From assembly GCF_000237925.1 (NCBI RefSeq), contig NW_017386058.1, positions 1 through 64,000 of the forward strand: a DNA stretch of 64,000 nucleotides. The letters run 5' to 3'. Of the stretch, positions 46,601-54,333 are shown piece after piece. A model generated the notes under the pieces. It worked only from the letters and a program-made list of their open reading frames with translations, had not been told where the DNA came from and searched no databases. How positions within the stretch are numbered: position 1 is the stretch's first letter; each line of letters opens with the position of its first letter. The DNA is from Schistosoma mansoni. Lineage: Eukaryota; Platyhelminthes; Trematoda; Strigeidida; Schistosomatidae. The position numbers and the translations under genes were made by a program.

Positions 46601-48667
46601 CATACCAATAGATTTATGATGTACCCTGATAATTAAATGTTAGAAATGAAACAAATGAAACAAAAACTGGATTGAACTTGAAAAGAAGGCCCATGACAGA
46701 GTGGGTTGGAGAATGCTGGTCGGCGGCCTATACTCCATCGGGAGTAACAGGCGTAAGTAAGTAAGCAAGTAAGTAAAATGAAACAAATCGATTGAATCAT
46801 CAAGAAAAAAAGAAAGAAGACCTTTCAGTGAAGAAATTTTTTATTTGACAACGATATTATTCTTTTAAGTTGTACAATTTCATTAATAAGTAATTTCATT
46901 TGAGACTATCTATGATAATATGAAAAAGTGTTACTGTTATGATTTTATGTCCGGCTTTTATCACGTGATTTATTCATTAATCGGAATACGACTTTTCCAA
47001 TCTTAACACTGTGCCAAAACAATGACGTTTGACCGATATAGGTAGTCTAGCGTCCTTATTGGTCCCATGTCTACCTAGCCCTTCCAATTGAGTTCAGAAC
47101 ACCAATTTCAACTTCTTCTATGCGAATCTTTTATTTCAAGCATACTCGGTTTATATACTAGACAGACAAACCACATCATACCATAAAATAGAAAATAATA
47201 TTTATACAAGATCAAGCCAAACGTGGCTGTGAAGGTGGGAGACAATAATCAATAAACTGAATATAATTTAGGGACGGTAATTCGTATAATAATCATTCAT
47301 AGGTCAAAATGAAGCTTAGAATAGGATGAATATGGATATACACAATCTAATTACTCAATTGTTAAACAATAAGAATATATATAGAATAATAGTCCATTAA
47401 TAGGTCCCGGAAGTTACCGTACTTATGTCTCCGCTAGGATATAACAGTCATTTTTCATCTATCAAGTACAAAATTGATTAATCAATGAATTGATATTACA
47501 TAGTTTATTCAAAGTAATCAAAAGAGTTCAAGTATTAAATATAACAGTCTATCAATTGTAGGATGTTATTTCATTTAACAAAATAATTAAAATTGTTCAA
47601 GGTTTAGTTGATCTAATAGTTTTAGAATAAATAAGAAAGAGCAATTTATAAAGCATAACTAACTGTCTGTTTTTACAAAGAAAAATGAGAAAAATTACAT
47701 CATTATTGGCACTTACAACTTTTAAGAAACTAGAAGTGTTAAGACTATAGAAAAATAAGGAGTTGAATGTGTATATTTTGTATATAGAGGTTAGATTTGA
47801 ACTGGTGAACTGTTATAGCTTCAAATTCACTTAGTATTGTTTGTTTGAGTCTTCCCATCGATGTGTTAGGACTGCAACTGGTCAGTCTCTAATTAGCATA
47901 TATGCATACTGTGCGCATTGCCTCGATATAGCCTTAATTCACAAGCATTATAAGCAAAGATGGATAGCNNNNNNNNNNNNNNNNNNNNNNNNNNNNNNNN
48001 NNNNNNNNNNNNNNNNNNNNNNNNNNNNNNNNNNNNNNNNNNNNNNNNNNNNNNNNNNNNNNNNNNNNNNNNNNNNNNNNNNNNNNNNNNNNNNNNNNNN
48101 NNNNNNNNNNNNNNNNNNNNNNNNNNNNNNNNNNNNNNNNNNNNNNNNNNNNNNNNNNNNNNNNNNNNGTGTAATGACAGTACCCTTCTTTAATAGAGAT
48201 TATCTATCGTATAATTGCAGTATGTTTAGACACTTTTCACAATTTATATTTCGCCATTTTGTTTTAATAAAAAAACTCATCTAAATGGTTTGTTCAATAT
48301 TCTTTTTTTTAGTGAAAATGATAAATCACCTACTGAACATCATCTTCATCTTTGTGATTGTTCCAAGTCTACATCAATTCCTCATCAACATGTTTTATCT
48401 CCTAAACATTCAAATTCTTCCAATATAGATTTATTGCAGACTTATTTAATGAAGCATATGACTACTAAACTTCCTCAATTCTGTACATATCCTCATATAT
48501 TAACTATTCTTTGTAAACATATCAATCTGATCCAGTTTATTGTACATATGAATGAAAAATATTCAATTCAATACAATGATGTATTAGTGACATTCAATAT
48601 GAATATTTTAACAGAATTAGAAAATGTCATTATATCGATTTATGAAAAGTTTACTAAGACTAAGTAA
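19661..48667 (+). CDS. INTS11: Integrator complex subunit 11 (RNA endonuclease), 14 exons
   Basis: Metallo-beta-lactamase/beta-CASP nuclease that cuts nascent snRNA and paused mRNA transcripts within the nuclear Integrator complex, paired with INTS9. Exons: 19661-19688, 19735-19832, 19877-19950, 19992-20103, 20140-20256, 20295-20393, 20432-20605, 20637-20756, 20800-20895, 22686-22853, 23256-23562, 24694-24767, 26493-26638, 48313-48667. All junctions are GT-AG and all phases agree, giving 655 residues (human about 600). The start fits the family: [10 protein letters not shown] against human MPEIRVTPLG. Motifs: FDCGMHMG (31-38), HFHLDH (68-73), [10 protein letters not shown] (155-164), [10 protein letters not shown] (177-186), ITESTYAT with Glu203, [11 protein letters not shown] (322-332), SFSAHAD (387-393). 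All metal ligands are present, so it should be active. Residues 490-655 form the C-terminal domain that in other animals binds INTS9; exon 14 carries an extra Ser/His-rich insert. Exon 14 placement rests on phase and loose similarity. Confidence 0.93.
22439..22516 (-). repeat. Fragment of the tail-sharing retroposon family
   Basis: About 78 bases matching only the 3' end (TATTTGAACACATAAATATT followed by GGGGCACCGAATACATG and CACACAAGTCACTTGATTTG). A 5'-truncated copy inside INTS11 intron 9. Confidence 0.65.
23783..24250 (+). repeat. Hammerhead SINE, long form (family A), in INTS11 intron 11
   Basis: A box A-like head (GGTGTAGTGGTTAAGCG, about 24072) and box B-like part (CTGGGTTGGAATCC) lie at 24065-24130. 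The ribozyme part at about 24150-24195 is degraded in both core strands (CCGAGGA for CUGANGA, ATAAAA for CGAAAC). The unit ends CATGGTGGTGTAGCTTCAATTGACCC. Upstream 23783-23880 is a separate inverted repeat in which AAGGGATTTTGTGGATATTA and its complement face each other. Confidence 0.65.
24768..26492 (+). other. INTS11 intron 12
   Basis: AT-rich intron with consensus ends. A plus-strand frame at 25486-25695 and another at 25821-26006 have no domain or splice context. The stretch 25540-25580 (GGATCTCGGCCGGTCACTTG) is GC-richer but unrecognised. Confidence 0.5.
27840..28250 (+). mobile_element. LINE 3' end relic (RTE-like)
   Basis: Inside INTS11 intron 13. The stretch GAGTGACGTGGCTCAGAATCG corresponds, with damage, to the C-terminal [11 protein letters not shown] block seen at 1330-1365, followed by a 3' UTR resembling that of the minus-strand LINE at 41040. 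Heavily mutated. Confidence 0.55.
28835..29015 (+). repeat. tRNA-derived SINE (family C)
   Basis: Box A-like CACCTGAGTAGTTAAAATC and box B-like ACGTTTAAATCCC, then the body block CCATCTACTTTGATTTG and the tail GAGTACATAAACTTGTACTT. A nearly complete but diverged copy in INTS11 intron 13. Confidence 0.55.
29665..29835 (+). repeat. tRNA-derived SINE (family C), second copy
   Basis: Box A-like GTGGCGCTGAGTAATTAAAG and box B-like GAGGTTCAAACTCCGC, then CCACCTACTCTCCTTTGGTT. Same body block as the copy at 28835. Confidence 0.55.
29822..29905 (-). repeat. tRNA-derived SINE head (family C), opposite strand
   Basis: Read on the minus strand: TTTAGTAGTTAGAGCCC (box A-like) and AGTTCCAGCCCTGCTCCACC (box B-like into the body). 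It faces the copy just upstream, giving a loose inverted pair. Confidence 0.5.
29906..33679. other. INTS11 intron 13, no exon seen
   Basis: AT-rich intronic DNA. Another tRNA-like head lies around 30915-30975 (TGGGTTAAGAAATCGAAC, then GAGTTCAGACCCGAATC). Open frames at 30303-30503, 31973-32197 and 32722-32922 show no domain. 32492-32518 is a TA run. Confidence 0.45.
32492..32518. repeat. (TA)n microsatellite
   Basis: About 26 bases of alternating T and A. Confidence 0.9.
33680..34260 (+). mobile_element. Eroded LINE reverse transcriptase relic
   Basis: The stretch around 33797-33830 reads [19 protein letters not shown], a damaged form of YADDIVLLG-x-DADKIQ; the preceding 100 bases look like the finger-palm region. 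Many changes; family uncertain. Confidence 0.45.
34664..34850 (+). CDS. Orphan exon-like block inside INTS11 intron 13
   Basis: 187 bases open in one frame between an acceptor (TTTCCATCTGTAG) and a donor (CAGGTAAAT). The product of 62 residues begins [20 protein letters not shown] and runs through [20 protein letters not shown] to the end. Codon content is clearly gene-like compared with the AT-rich flanks. It enters in phase 2, which fits INTS11 exon 13, but leaves in phase 0, which does not fit exon 14 directly, and it has no likeness to INTS11 C-terminal sequence. It could belong to a nested or neighbouring gene, to an alternative isoform, or mark a misjoin in the assembly. I do not recognise the family. 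Confidence 0.5.
35560..36114 (+). mobile_element. LINE 3' end relic (RTE-like), cut by a gap
   Basis: Reads [10 protein letters not shown] near 35610, then a [13 protein letters not shown] block near 35690 and [13 protein letters not shown] near 35760, matching in order the C-terminal part of the LINE at 1092-1365, with stops and frame changes. The UTR runs to the gap at 36115. Confidence 0.65.
36115..36428. other. Assembly gap (314 N)
   Basis: Run of undetermined bases. Any open frame that crosses it is meaningless. Confidence 1.
36923..37151 (+). repeat. 229-bp duplicate of the sequence left of the gap
   Basis: Matches 35886-36114 over its full 229 bases with, by eye, one difference (ATCTAAAAATT against ATCTTAAAATT). 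The left copy stops exactly at the gap edge. Confidence 0.85.
37202..37710 (-). repeat. SINE-like retroposon, copy 4 (tail-sharing family)
   Basis: Full-length minus-strand copy: tail at 37202-37230 (TTTATTTATTTACTTATTTG), 5' end near 37710 (GTACCAAGGCATTTGGG on plus). In INTS11 intron 13. Confidence 0.78.
38519..38953 (-). mobile_element. LTR-like relic (second LTR family), copy 1
   Basis: About 435 bases matching 47010-47446 in the same orientation. On the minus strand it starts near TGTTATATCC, carries a TATA-like block (GGTATATAAACCCAGTATG) and then an AATAATAATTC-type signal, which is the make-up of an LTR. No internal coding part flanks it. It is a fossil, probably a solo LTR; the boundaries are approximate. 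Confidence 0.5.
38954..41035. other. INTS11 intron 13, no feature seen
   Basis: AT-rich DNA without a convincing exon or repeat signature; frames at 40212-40394 and 40750-40965 have no domain. Confidence 0.45.
41040..44510 (-). mobile_element. Near full-length LINE (RTE-like), degraded
   Basis: About 3.4 kb, the usual size of an RTE-type LINE. Read on the minus strand: 5' UTR from about 44510; endonuclease from about 43780 ([17 protein letters not shown], then [13 protein letters not shown] near 43300 and HRLTWRPP near 43110); a linker (43000-42560, with [19 protein letters not shown] and [16 protein letters not shown]); reverse transcriptase with [17 protein letters not shown] at about 41615-41670; and a C-terminal part with LSHVGRC and [11 protein letters not shown] at 41160-41290. 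The reading frame is split by several shifts and stops, so it is dead. The 3' end lies near 41040 without the ATAAATAA tail of the LINE at 526-1575, which suggests a different subfamily. It lies antisense within INTS11 intron 13. Confidence 0.85.
44511..45755. other. INTS11 intron 13, no feature seen
   Basis: AT-rich DNA, no frame of note and no repeat I can recognise. Confidence 0.45.
45756..46110 (+). mobile_element. Penelope-like element relic, GIY-YIG end
   Basis: One frame reads [20 protein letters not shown] from about 45875, then STKEFLDV, an in-frame TGA, and [20 protein letters not shown] to about 46035. The run REF-x-W ... S-x-REFLE-x-W ... AINKHID-DPIY is the conserved C-terminal stretch of Penelope-like retroelements that carry a GIY-YIG endonuclease. 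The upstream reverse transcriptase part was not found. I recall the pattern from the family and did not align it. Confidence 0.5.
46670..46795 (+). mobile_element. LINE 3' end fragment with (AAGT)n tail
   Basis: Reads [20 protein letters not shown] before the tail GTAAGTAAGTAAGCAAGTAAG. Same C-terminus and tail as the copy at 49850-50215. Strongly 5'-truncated, and conserved in sequence, so probably recent. Confidence 0.75.
47010..47446 (-). mobile_element. LTR-like relic (second LTR family), copy 2
   Basis: Homologous to 38519-38953 over about 430 bases. On the minus strand: start TGTTATATCCTAGCGGAG near 47446, TATA-like AGTATATAAACCGAGTATG, then GAAATAAAAGATTCGC, as in an LTR promoter plus polyadenylation signal. 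Fossil, probably a solo LTR; the lower boundary is uncertain. Confidence 0.5.
47785..47968 (-). repeat. Hammerhead SINE tail (family B, Smalpha-like), cut by a gap
   Basis: On the minus strand the sequence runs from GCTATCCATCTTTGCTTATA to GGAAGACTCAAACAAACAAT. It is the body 3' of the ribozyme in this family (compare 48866-49015). The gap starts exactly where the hammerhead part should follow. Confidence 0.65.
47969..48168. other. Assembly gap (200 N)
   Basis: Exactly 200 undetermined bases, 144 bases before INTS11 exon 14. Probably a set-length placeholder. Confidence 1.
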
Positions 48668-48764
48668 GTAAGCTAAGTGATACTTTTTTTTGTAAACATA
48701 GAGTTGTAACGATAACGATTAATTAAGGATTCTTTGAAAATTTTGGGATATAAGTGTTTTTATA

Positions 48765-49245
48765 TTCATTTAGTATTGTTTGTTTGAATCTTCTCATCGA
48801 TGTGTTAGGACGGAAACTGGTCAGTCTCTAATAGGTATATGTGCATAATGTGTGTATTGCGTCGATTCCACTGCTAGCCATCATCCATCTTTGCTTATAA
48901 TGCTTGTGAATTAAGGCTATATCGAGGCAATATGCACAGTATGCACATATGCCAATTAGAGACTGACTAGTTGCATACCTAAACATCAATGGGAAGATTC
49001 AAACAAACAATACTAAATGAATTTAGACTTCACTCCCATCGCACAAGCAAGTGGCTATCAGGACTCAGTGGCCGAGGGGAATACGCGATGGCGTTTGAAG
49101 CGAAAGGTATTGGGTTCGAGTCCCAGGGTAAACATCAACTCTGAGATGCAGGCACATCCAGCTGACGAGTCCCAAATAGGACGAAACGCGAGTCCTGGAT
49201 TCCATTGCTAGCCACTATCCATCTTTGCTTACCATGTTATAGCTT
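48765..49245 (+). repeat. Hammerhead SINE (family B, Smalpha-like) with an inverted partner
   Basis: 48765-48865 is a minus-strand body fragment. From about 48866 the plus strand runs through body (CTGCTAGCCATCATCCATC to AACAAACAATACTAAATG), then a tRNA-like head (GACTCAGTGGCCGAGGGG, box A-like; GGGTTCGAGTCCC, box B-like, about 49113), then the hammerhead at 49155-49203 and the start of a second body (ATTCCATTGCTAGCCACTAT). Body-head-ribozyme-body order implies that this copy derives from a tandem or dimeric unit; the piece from 48866 to the cleavage site is about 330 bases, close to the size reported for Smalpha. It lies 100 bases after the INTS11 stop codon. Confidence 0.8.
49155..49203 (+). 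ncRNA. Hammerhead ribozyme, intact core (schistosome type)
   Basis: Stem I ATCCAG (49156-49161) pairs with CTGGAT (49195-49200). Core CTGACGA (49162-49168) fits CUGANGA. Stem II GTCC (49169-49172) pairs with GGAC (49179-49182) around CAAATA. GAAA at 49183-49186. Stem III is very short (AC with GT, loop GCGA), then cleavage after C49194 (GTC). This is close to the well-known Schistosoma hammerhead; stem III is one pair weaker than the usual ACGCGCGT. Confidence 0.88.
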
Positions 49246-49479
49246 CAGTTATGTATAAGTTTCTGATCTAAACCTTCTTCGAATCAGTTCTTTTGACCTT
49301 TTAGTAACCTTAAGAGGTGGCTTTCTCTGTGGCACGTGATCGGAGTTGACTGTATATATGAGGATTGAACTGTTAATTGATTTCCATTCGTCTTTAGCTA
49401 GTCATGCATAATAGTGTTCTAATATTCATTTAGCGAGTTCACGCTTTCTTGACTATAATATAACCTGCTCCACAAGAGT

Positions 49480-49485
49480 AATAAA
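49480..49485 (+). promoter_or_regulatory. Candidate polyadenylation signal after INTS11
   Basis: First clean AATAAA noted after the stop at 48667. If used, the 3' UTR would be about 800 bases and would contain the hammerhead SINE. Confidence 0.25.
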
Positions 49486-49849
49486 ATTGATAAATGTACA
49501 CGTAGATGACTCAAAGAGGCAGTTTAGCCATGACACTTCCCCAAATATGATCCTGAATGGGGAAAATAATTCTTAGATCAGCTAAATAAATGGTATTTCT
49601 GAAAGGTCTGAACAGTCTATCCTTCAGTAATTCTCATTCCCTATCCTTTTTTAATTCAGTGTTCATGTATAAAACTTCTTGCCTAACTGTATAGGCAGTA
49701 CTCTCAACAATTTCTCAGTTGATAATAGTTTACAAAAGAAAAAATTAATTTACGACTCTAACCTATTTAAAGAATTTCAATACATACAGCTTTTTCAACA
49801 AACTTTTTTTTCAAATCTTCATTTAATTATTGCTTTTTCTTAGGGCTAT

Positions 49850-50215
49850 ACTCCGATTTAATATTATCTTGATACTTATCAACCAGACACTATCAGCAAC
49901 ATTCTACTGTGGGAGACAATAAACCAGATTTCAGTGGAGGAAGAAATCAGGAAGAAACATTGGAAGTGGATAGGATACACATTGAGGAAATCGCCCAACT
50001 GCGTCACAAGACAAGCCCTCACATGGAATACTGAAGGTCAAAGGAGAAGAAGAAGACCAATGAACACATTACGCCGAGAAATGGAGACAGACATGAGAAG
50101 AATGGACAAAAATTGGTTAGAACTAGAAAGGAAGGCCTAGGACAAAGTGGGTTGGAGAATGCTGGTCGGCGGCCTATACTCCATCGGGAGTAACAGGCGT
50201 AAGTAAGTCATACTT
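49850..50215 (+). mobile_element. LINE 3' end (second family) with (AAGT)n tail
   Basis: Open frame reading [20 protein letters not shown], then [17 protein letters not shown] and ending [15 protein letters not shown] near 50190, followed by GGCGTAAGTAAGT. This is the C-terminus of an RTE-like LINE, 5'-truncated. One stop (TAG) splits ERKA from DKVGW. A related but distinct subfamily from the LINE at 526-1575, as shown by both protein and tail. Confidence 0.78.
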
Positions 50216-50929
50216 ATCAAACAATGTACAAAAATATTGATTCATAGTTTCTCTTTTTCTTTTTTTTGTCTTAGCAACTAAATTCCTTAATTTAAAAATT
50301 TATTTTCTAGATCCATTTAACAGACAATTGTATACACCTTTTATTCTTTATCTATGAATGAAGTTAAAAATTAAATCCTATTCTGTGATAACATTCTTTA
50401 ATATAATGAAGCATTCTTAATCTTCAATTTAATTATGAAATAAAGTATTTAACTTGAATCTAAATTACCAAAAGTTTTGACTTTCAATAAAATAACTAGA
50501 ACAAAACAACATTCTTTTAATTCGTAACATCAATGATAATAATAACTGGTGACATGCTTCTTTTAAACAAAATAAAAAGAAACTACACGACGCGTACTCA
50601 TCAAATCAATTGTGATCATATTGTAACACGAAGAGAGAAAAAAAAGAGAAGAATGAATGAATGAATGAAAACTAATACCATTTCAACTAGTCATCATTAA
50701 TAGAAGTATCTTGCGCCAAATGTACATTGATTCTAATTGACAATATCATATTAGAATGACGAGATGAGATTAACAAAAGAAAATAGCAAATGAATTGAAA
50801 TAATGTTTTAACAACTAGAATGTGAAAAGTTGAACATGAAGAATATAGGTCGGCAAAAAACGTGATGAGGGGATATTAAAAATCAAGATCTGATGAAGGA
50901 TAAAACAACCAATGTATCTGTTTCACTGT

Positions 50930-51480
50930 GAATGATTTTTAGCCATGTCATTCGACGTCTGCAACCTTTAGTCGTGATTAACTTTCCGACCCCAACCAAG
51001 TTTTCTGCATTTAAGAATATAATTCAAACCAGTAGTCAGTGACTTAATGGACTGATGCCATGTCTTCATTTAACCGCTGATCGATTTCTTGCAACCTAAT
51101 CTTACACTGGCTAACACTGAACGATAATGTTGACACTATTTAAGCATTTCTAATAACTCCGCTTGGAGCCCCTCTGGGACTACTACCGGTCCCAAGCCTT
51201 GATGAAAGAGGAGGGTTGTGCATTGGGCTAGCGACCCCATTCCATAGAAGACTAACTCGCTAAAAAAAAACGCTAACCAGAATAAAATAAATACCCCCAA
51301 CCATCTTAATCAATGAATATTGACTATCTCACTAACTTATCTACTACCTTAACCTGGTACCTCATTCCTTACTTCAAAACTTATCACTTGGTCGTTTCAT
51401 GAAACGTGAGCTGTGCTCCAAAATCACATATGATCAATAACCTGAAGTTTGAACATATCTTCTACTTCCAAATCCATGTT
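50930..51480 (-). mobile_element. LINE 3' relic interrupted by a short repeat
   Basis: Minus-strand sequence resembling the C-terminal and UTR part of the LINE at 41040-44510 (for example AATGACATGGCTAAAAATC near 50935, normally GACATGGCTCAGAATCG, and the tract around 51295-51480 matching 41400-41600). The middle, about 51165-51292, is a different repeat also found at 62338-62465. Confidence 0.55.
51165..51292. repeat. Short repeat D, copy 1, inside a LINE relic
   Basis: About 125 bases beginning near GGGACTACTACCGGTCCCAA and ending AAACGCTAACCAGAATAAAA with a short AT tail. Matches 62338-62465 in the same orientation. Confidence 0.6.
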
Positions 51481-51912
51481 TTACAACTTAAAGAAAAGTC
51501 ATAAAAACATTAATTATAATCTATTTCTGATAAATTTTTAATACGAAAAAAATAATATTTCAATAGTTTACACAAATATCAATTTTTAAGTTCAAAAGTT
51601 CAAAGTTCAATCACTGTCAGAATCATACATTGAATGCCTTGAATCATAACTGATTTTCATCATGTGCATTAATTTGAATCGATCGAATAGTTTAAAGTTT
51701 TAGTTGGTGGGTTTTTTTAAAAATATATCTACCATCAAAACTATATAAGTAGTCAAGTACGAAATATTTTTTTTATGTATTTAAGACTACATTATAAAAT
51801 AGCTAGCAAGAACTCATCAAGATTTTAGCTACATTATCAAGTAACCTAAATTACTCTAGTCTTACAATTACTTCCTTTTTTTAATAAATAACCATCATTA
51901 GCTTGGTTGAAT

Positions 51913-52271
51913 TGTAGATAGCGTCGAGTCTCGATTGACTATGATCACCACTACAATAAGATTACGCGCCCGAAAACGACTTGGTTACTTCGCTAGCTCG
52001 TAAACCAGAAGGCTGTAACTGGTTCAGATAAAGTATATTTATTGGCGATTTCGTGGTATCGAATGAATACCGAGACGCGCCAAAGATTACAGGCAAGAAG
52101 AGCAGAGCGTAAGAATGTTCGAACGAACAAGATTGACAACGGAACGAAAAGTGTTTTTGATACAGTTAAACAAAACGAGTACAGTAAAACAATCACTAGT
52201 ACAATTGGTTATAATAATAATTGTTTCCATTATACCAATCACGTTCTCGTCGTGAAAAGTAGGTCACTACA
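51913..52271 (-). mobile_element. Solo LTR of the CsRn1-like Gypsy family
   Basis: 359 bases homologous, in reverse orientation, to the LTRs at 10815 and 16068, with TGTAG...CTACA ends. It is flanked on both sides by GAAT (51909-51912 and 52272-52275), a 4-bp target duplication, with no internal part. More diverged than the two LTRs of the whole element are from each other, so it is older. Confidence 0.85.
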
Positions 52272-52275
52272 GAAT

Positions 52276-52828
52276 CATATCAATAAATCAGTCGTCATGA
52301 CTAATCGCCACTCGATCACATACTTTGGCCATTTGAAAAAAACGATCGCATATCCACACATAAATACATTATACTTTCCCGTTATAACACACTTTGAAGC
52401 TACTCATTAGAATAAATTCAAATGAAAAGTTTCATATTTAACTGATTCCATAAAACATAACAGTGAAAGAATGCATTAGCTAACTGTATTATAAGTTTCA
52501 TATTTGAAATTGACCGGATGAGATTCGGTGAGAAGTTTTTATTAGGACTCATCTTTAATACATTTTTCTGAAGAGACAACTGACTTTTGATAGCTTACAG
52601 TTTTTGACTGAATATTAACTTCTTAAATGGTAGGTCATTCCATAAAAGTTTCTTTTATAACAGTTTTAACTAGATTGATTAATCATAGACCGGTAGAATA
52701 TTCCCATTATCAATAAATAACTACGAATCCAATGAGTTATTGCATAGTTGGATGACTTTTTCCACATATTCATCATGTAAATAATGTTCCTGGTAAAACA
52801 CACTATAGAGACTACAAAACGTAAAATT

Positions 52829-52832
<4 letters not shown>
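52276..52832. other. No feature seen
   Basis: AT-rich DNA with no repeat or gene that I can support. Confidence 0.4.

Positions 52833-52875
<43 letters not shown>
52833..52875. repeat. (AT)n microsatellite
   Basis: About 43 bases of alternating A and T. Confidence 0.95.
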
Positions 52876-52876
<1 letters not shown>

Positions 52877-53039
52877 CGAATTGGTGGTATTGTAGTGTGT
52901 TTATTATTGGTATTTCATGGACAGTAATACGCTCAGGATGTACGTATGCCAACCAAGACTAACTAAAATTTAGTCAATGGGAATCAACAACGAGATAACA
53001 TAAACCTTTCTAATAAAAAATATTAATATTACACTCGTC

Positions 53040-53240
53040 TAACAAGTTATTGGCTATCAAACTCAGCAGCTCATTGGTTAACTCTTTAGGCGTTTAAAAC
53101 AAAAGGTACTAGGTTCAAGTCTCACTGAGAGTATCAACACTGAAAGACAGATAAATTCATATGAAAAGTCCCAAGAACGAAAAAAAATCAGTCGATTCTA
53201 GCTTAACAAAGAATAATTTTGATTTAAAATTGCAAAACTC
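53040..53240 (+). repeat. Old hammerhead SINE (family B)
   Basis: Eroded copy: TGGCTATCAAACTCAGCAGC, head block GGCGTTTAAAACAAAAGGTA, box B-like TAGGTTCAAGTCTCAC and a ribozyme region at about 53155-53190 (ATGAAAAGTCCCAAGAACG) in which the core is lost. Confidence 0.55.
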
Positions 53241-53389
53241 TGCCTATGAATTTAATCTAACATTTTAATCAGGTTAAAATAGCCCACTGACTATAAAATT
53301 ACAGAAAACTACAAATCAGAAACAGAACGAAATAACCTATTTCGATTACACTTTGAGACCACTCAGTATTTGCTTTTTTTCTGGAAGAG

Positions 53390-53570
53390 TGCTTTATAAG
53401 CAAAGATGGATGGTGTCCAGTAGTGGAATTCAGGACGCGCGTTTCACCTTATTTGGAACTCGTCGGCTAGATGTACCTGCATCACAGAGTTAGTGTTCAC
53501 TCCAGGACTCGAACCCAGTATCGTTCGCTTCAAATATCAATGAGAAGATTCAAATAAACAAAACAAAATG
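53390..53570 (-). repeat. Hammerhead SINE (family B), minus strand
   Basis: On the minus strand: GGGTTCGAGTCCTGG (box B-like), GATGCAGGTACATCTAG, CCGACGAG, AAACGCGCGTCCTG, then GGATTCC-like AATTCCACTACTGG and the tail. The stem III sequence ACGCGCGT is the full family form, but the core has CCGACGA for CUGANGA and TGAAAC for CGAAAC, so cleavage is doubtful. Confidence 0.7.
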
Positions 53571-53810
53571 AATTTAATGGTTTTATCGATTTTCGTATCA
53601 CTCAGCTTCATTTCATTGCATTGGAATATTTTAAACCTTGAATAATGATTTGTGGAATGAAACATTGATCTTCTTTATAGATACTAAACATTCTCAATCC
53701 AACAATCTTTCCATTAATTTTCAATTAAATTTAATTTTACTCTGAAGTCAATGAGTATTCTATATTTGATTTAATGCAGTCTATTTCATTACATGAAGCC
53801 AGAACAAATG

Positions 53811-54333
53811 TATTTATTTATTTATATGAACACATAAATATTGGTACAAAGGTGAACCAGATATATATGCGCCACACAAATCTCATTTCATTTGTGTGTG
53901 GGCTGTGATACTGCTCAGGTGCCGAAGCCGAAACAGGTGGTTTTCTTAGGTAGTCACACCCCGAGCCTTTGACCTAAAGATCTGATCCACAAGGCAGTGG
54001 AGCATCGTAAGGAGATGCAGTCCCATGGTAGTTGGTGACCAACGATTGATTCATATGCCACTTGTTCCCTCAGGATACTGGAGCCCATGTGCACCATTGG
54101 TTTGGAATCAGAGTTTCCCAAATCTCCTAGGTGGATCGTCCATATCCACTGACCCGGTTAAAGCTCCGGACATTCACTTTTCGTCCTCTCAATTTCGTAA
54201 ACAACATCCCCTCCACGAGAAGGCAGTGAGTAGAACTTCCCTGACAGTGGTTGTATGCATGTGGCCATGTGAGAGCATTTCGAGAGGGAGAACGGACTCT
54301 CCTCCCTCTCAGCCGTACCAGGGCATTTGGGGG
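53811..54333 (-). repeat. SINE-like retroposon, copy 5 (tail-sharing family)
   Basis: Full-length minus-strand copy, tail (TATTTATTTATTTATATG) at 53811-53828, 5' end near 54333 (CCGTACCAGGGCATTTGGGG on plus). Confidence 0.78.

Noticed and set aside
47841-48284. Open frames of 77 and 147 codons
   Set aside because: They cross the 200-N gap; the rest is SINE and intron sequence.
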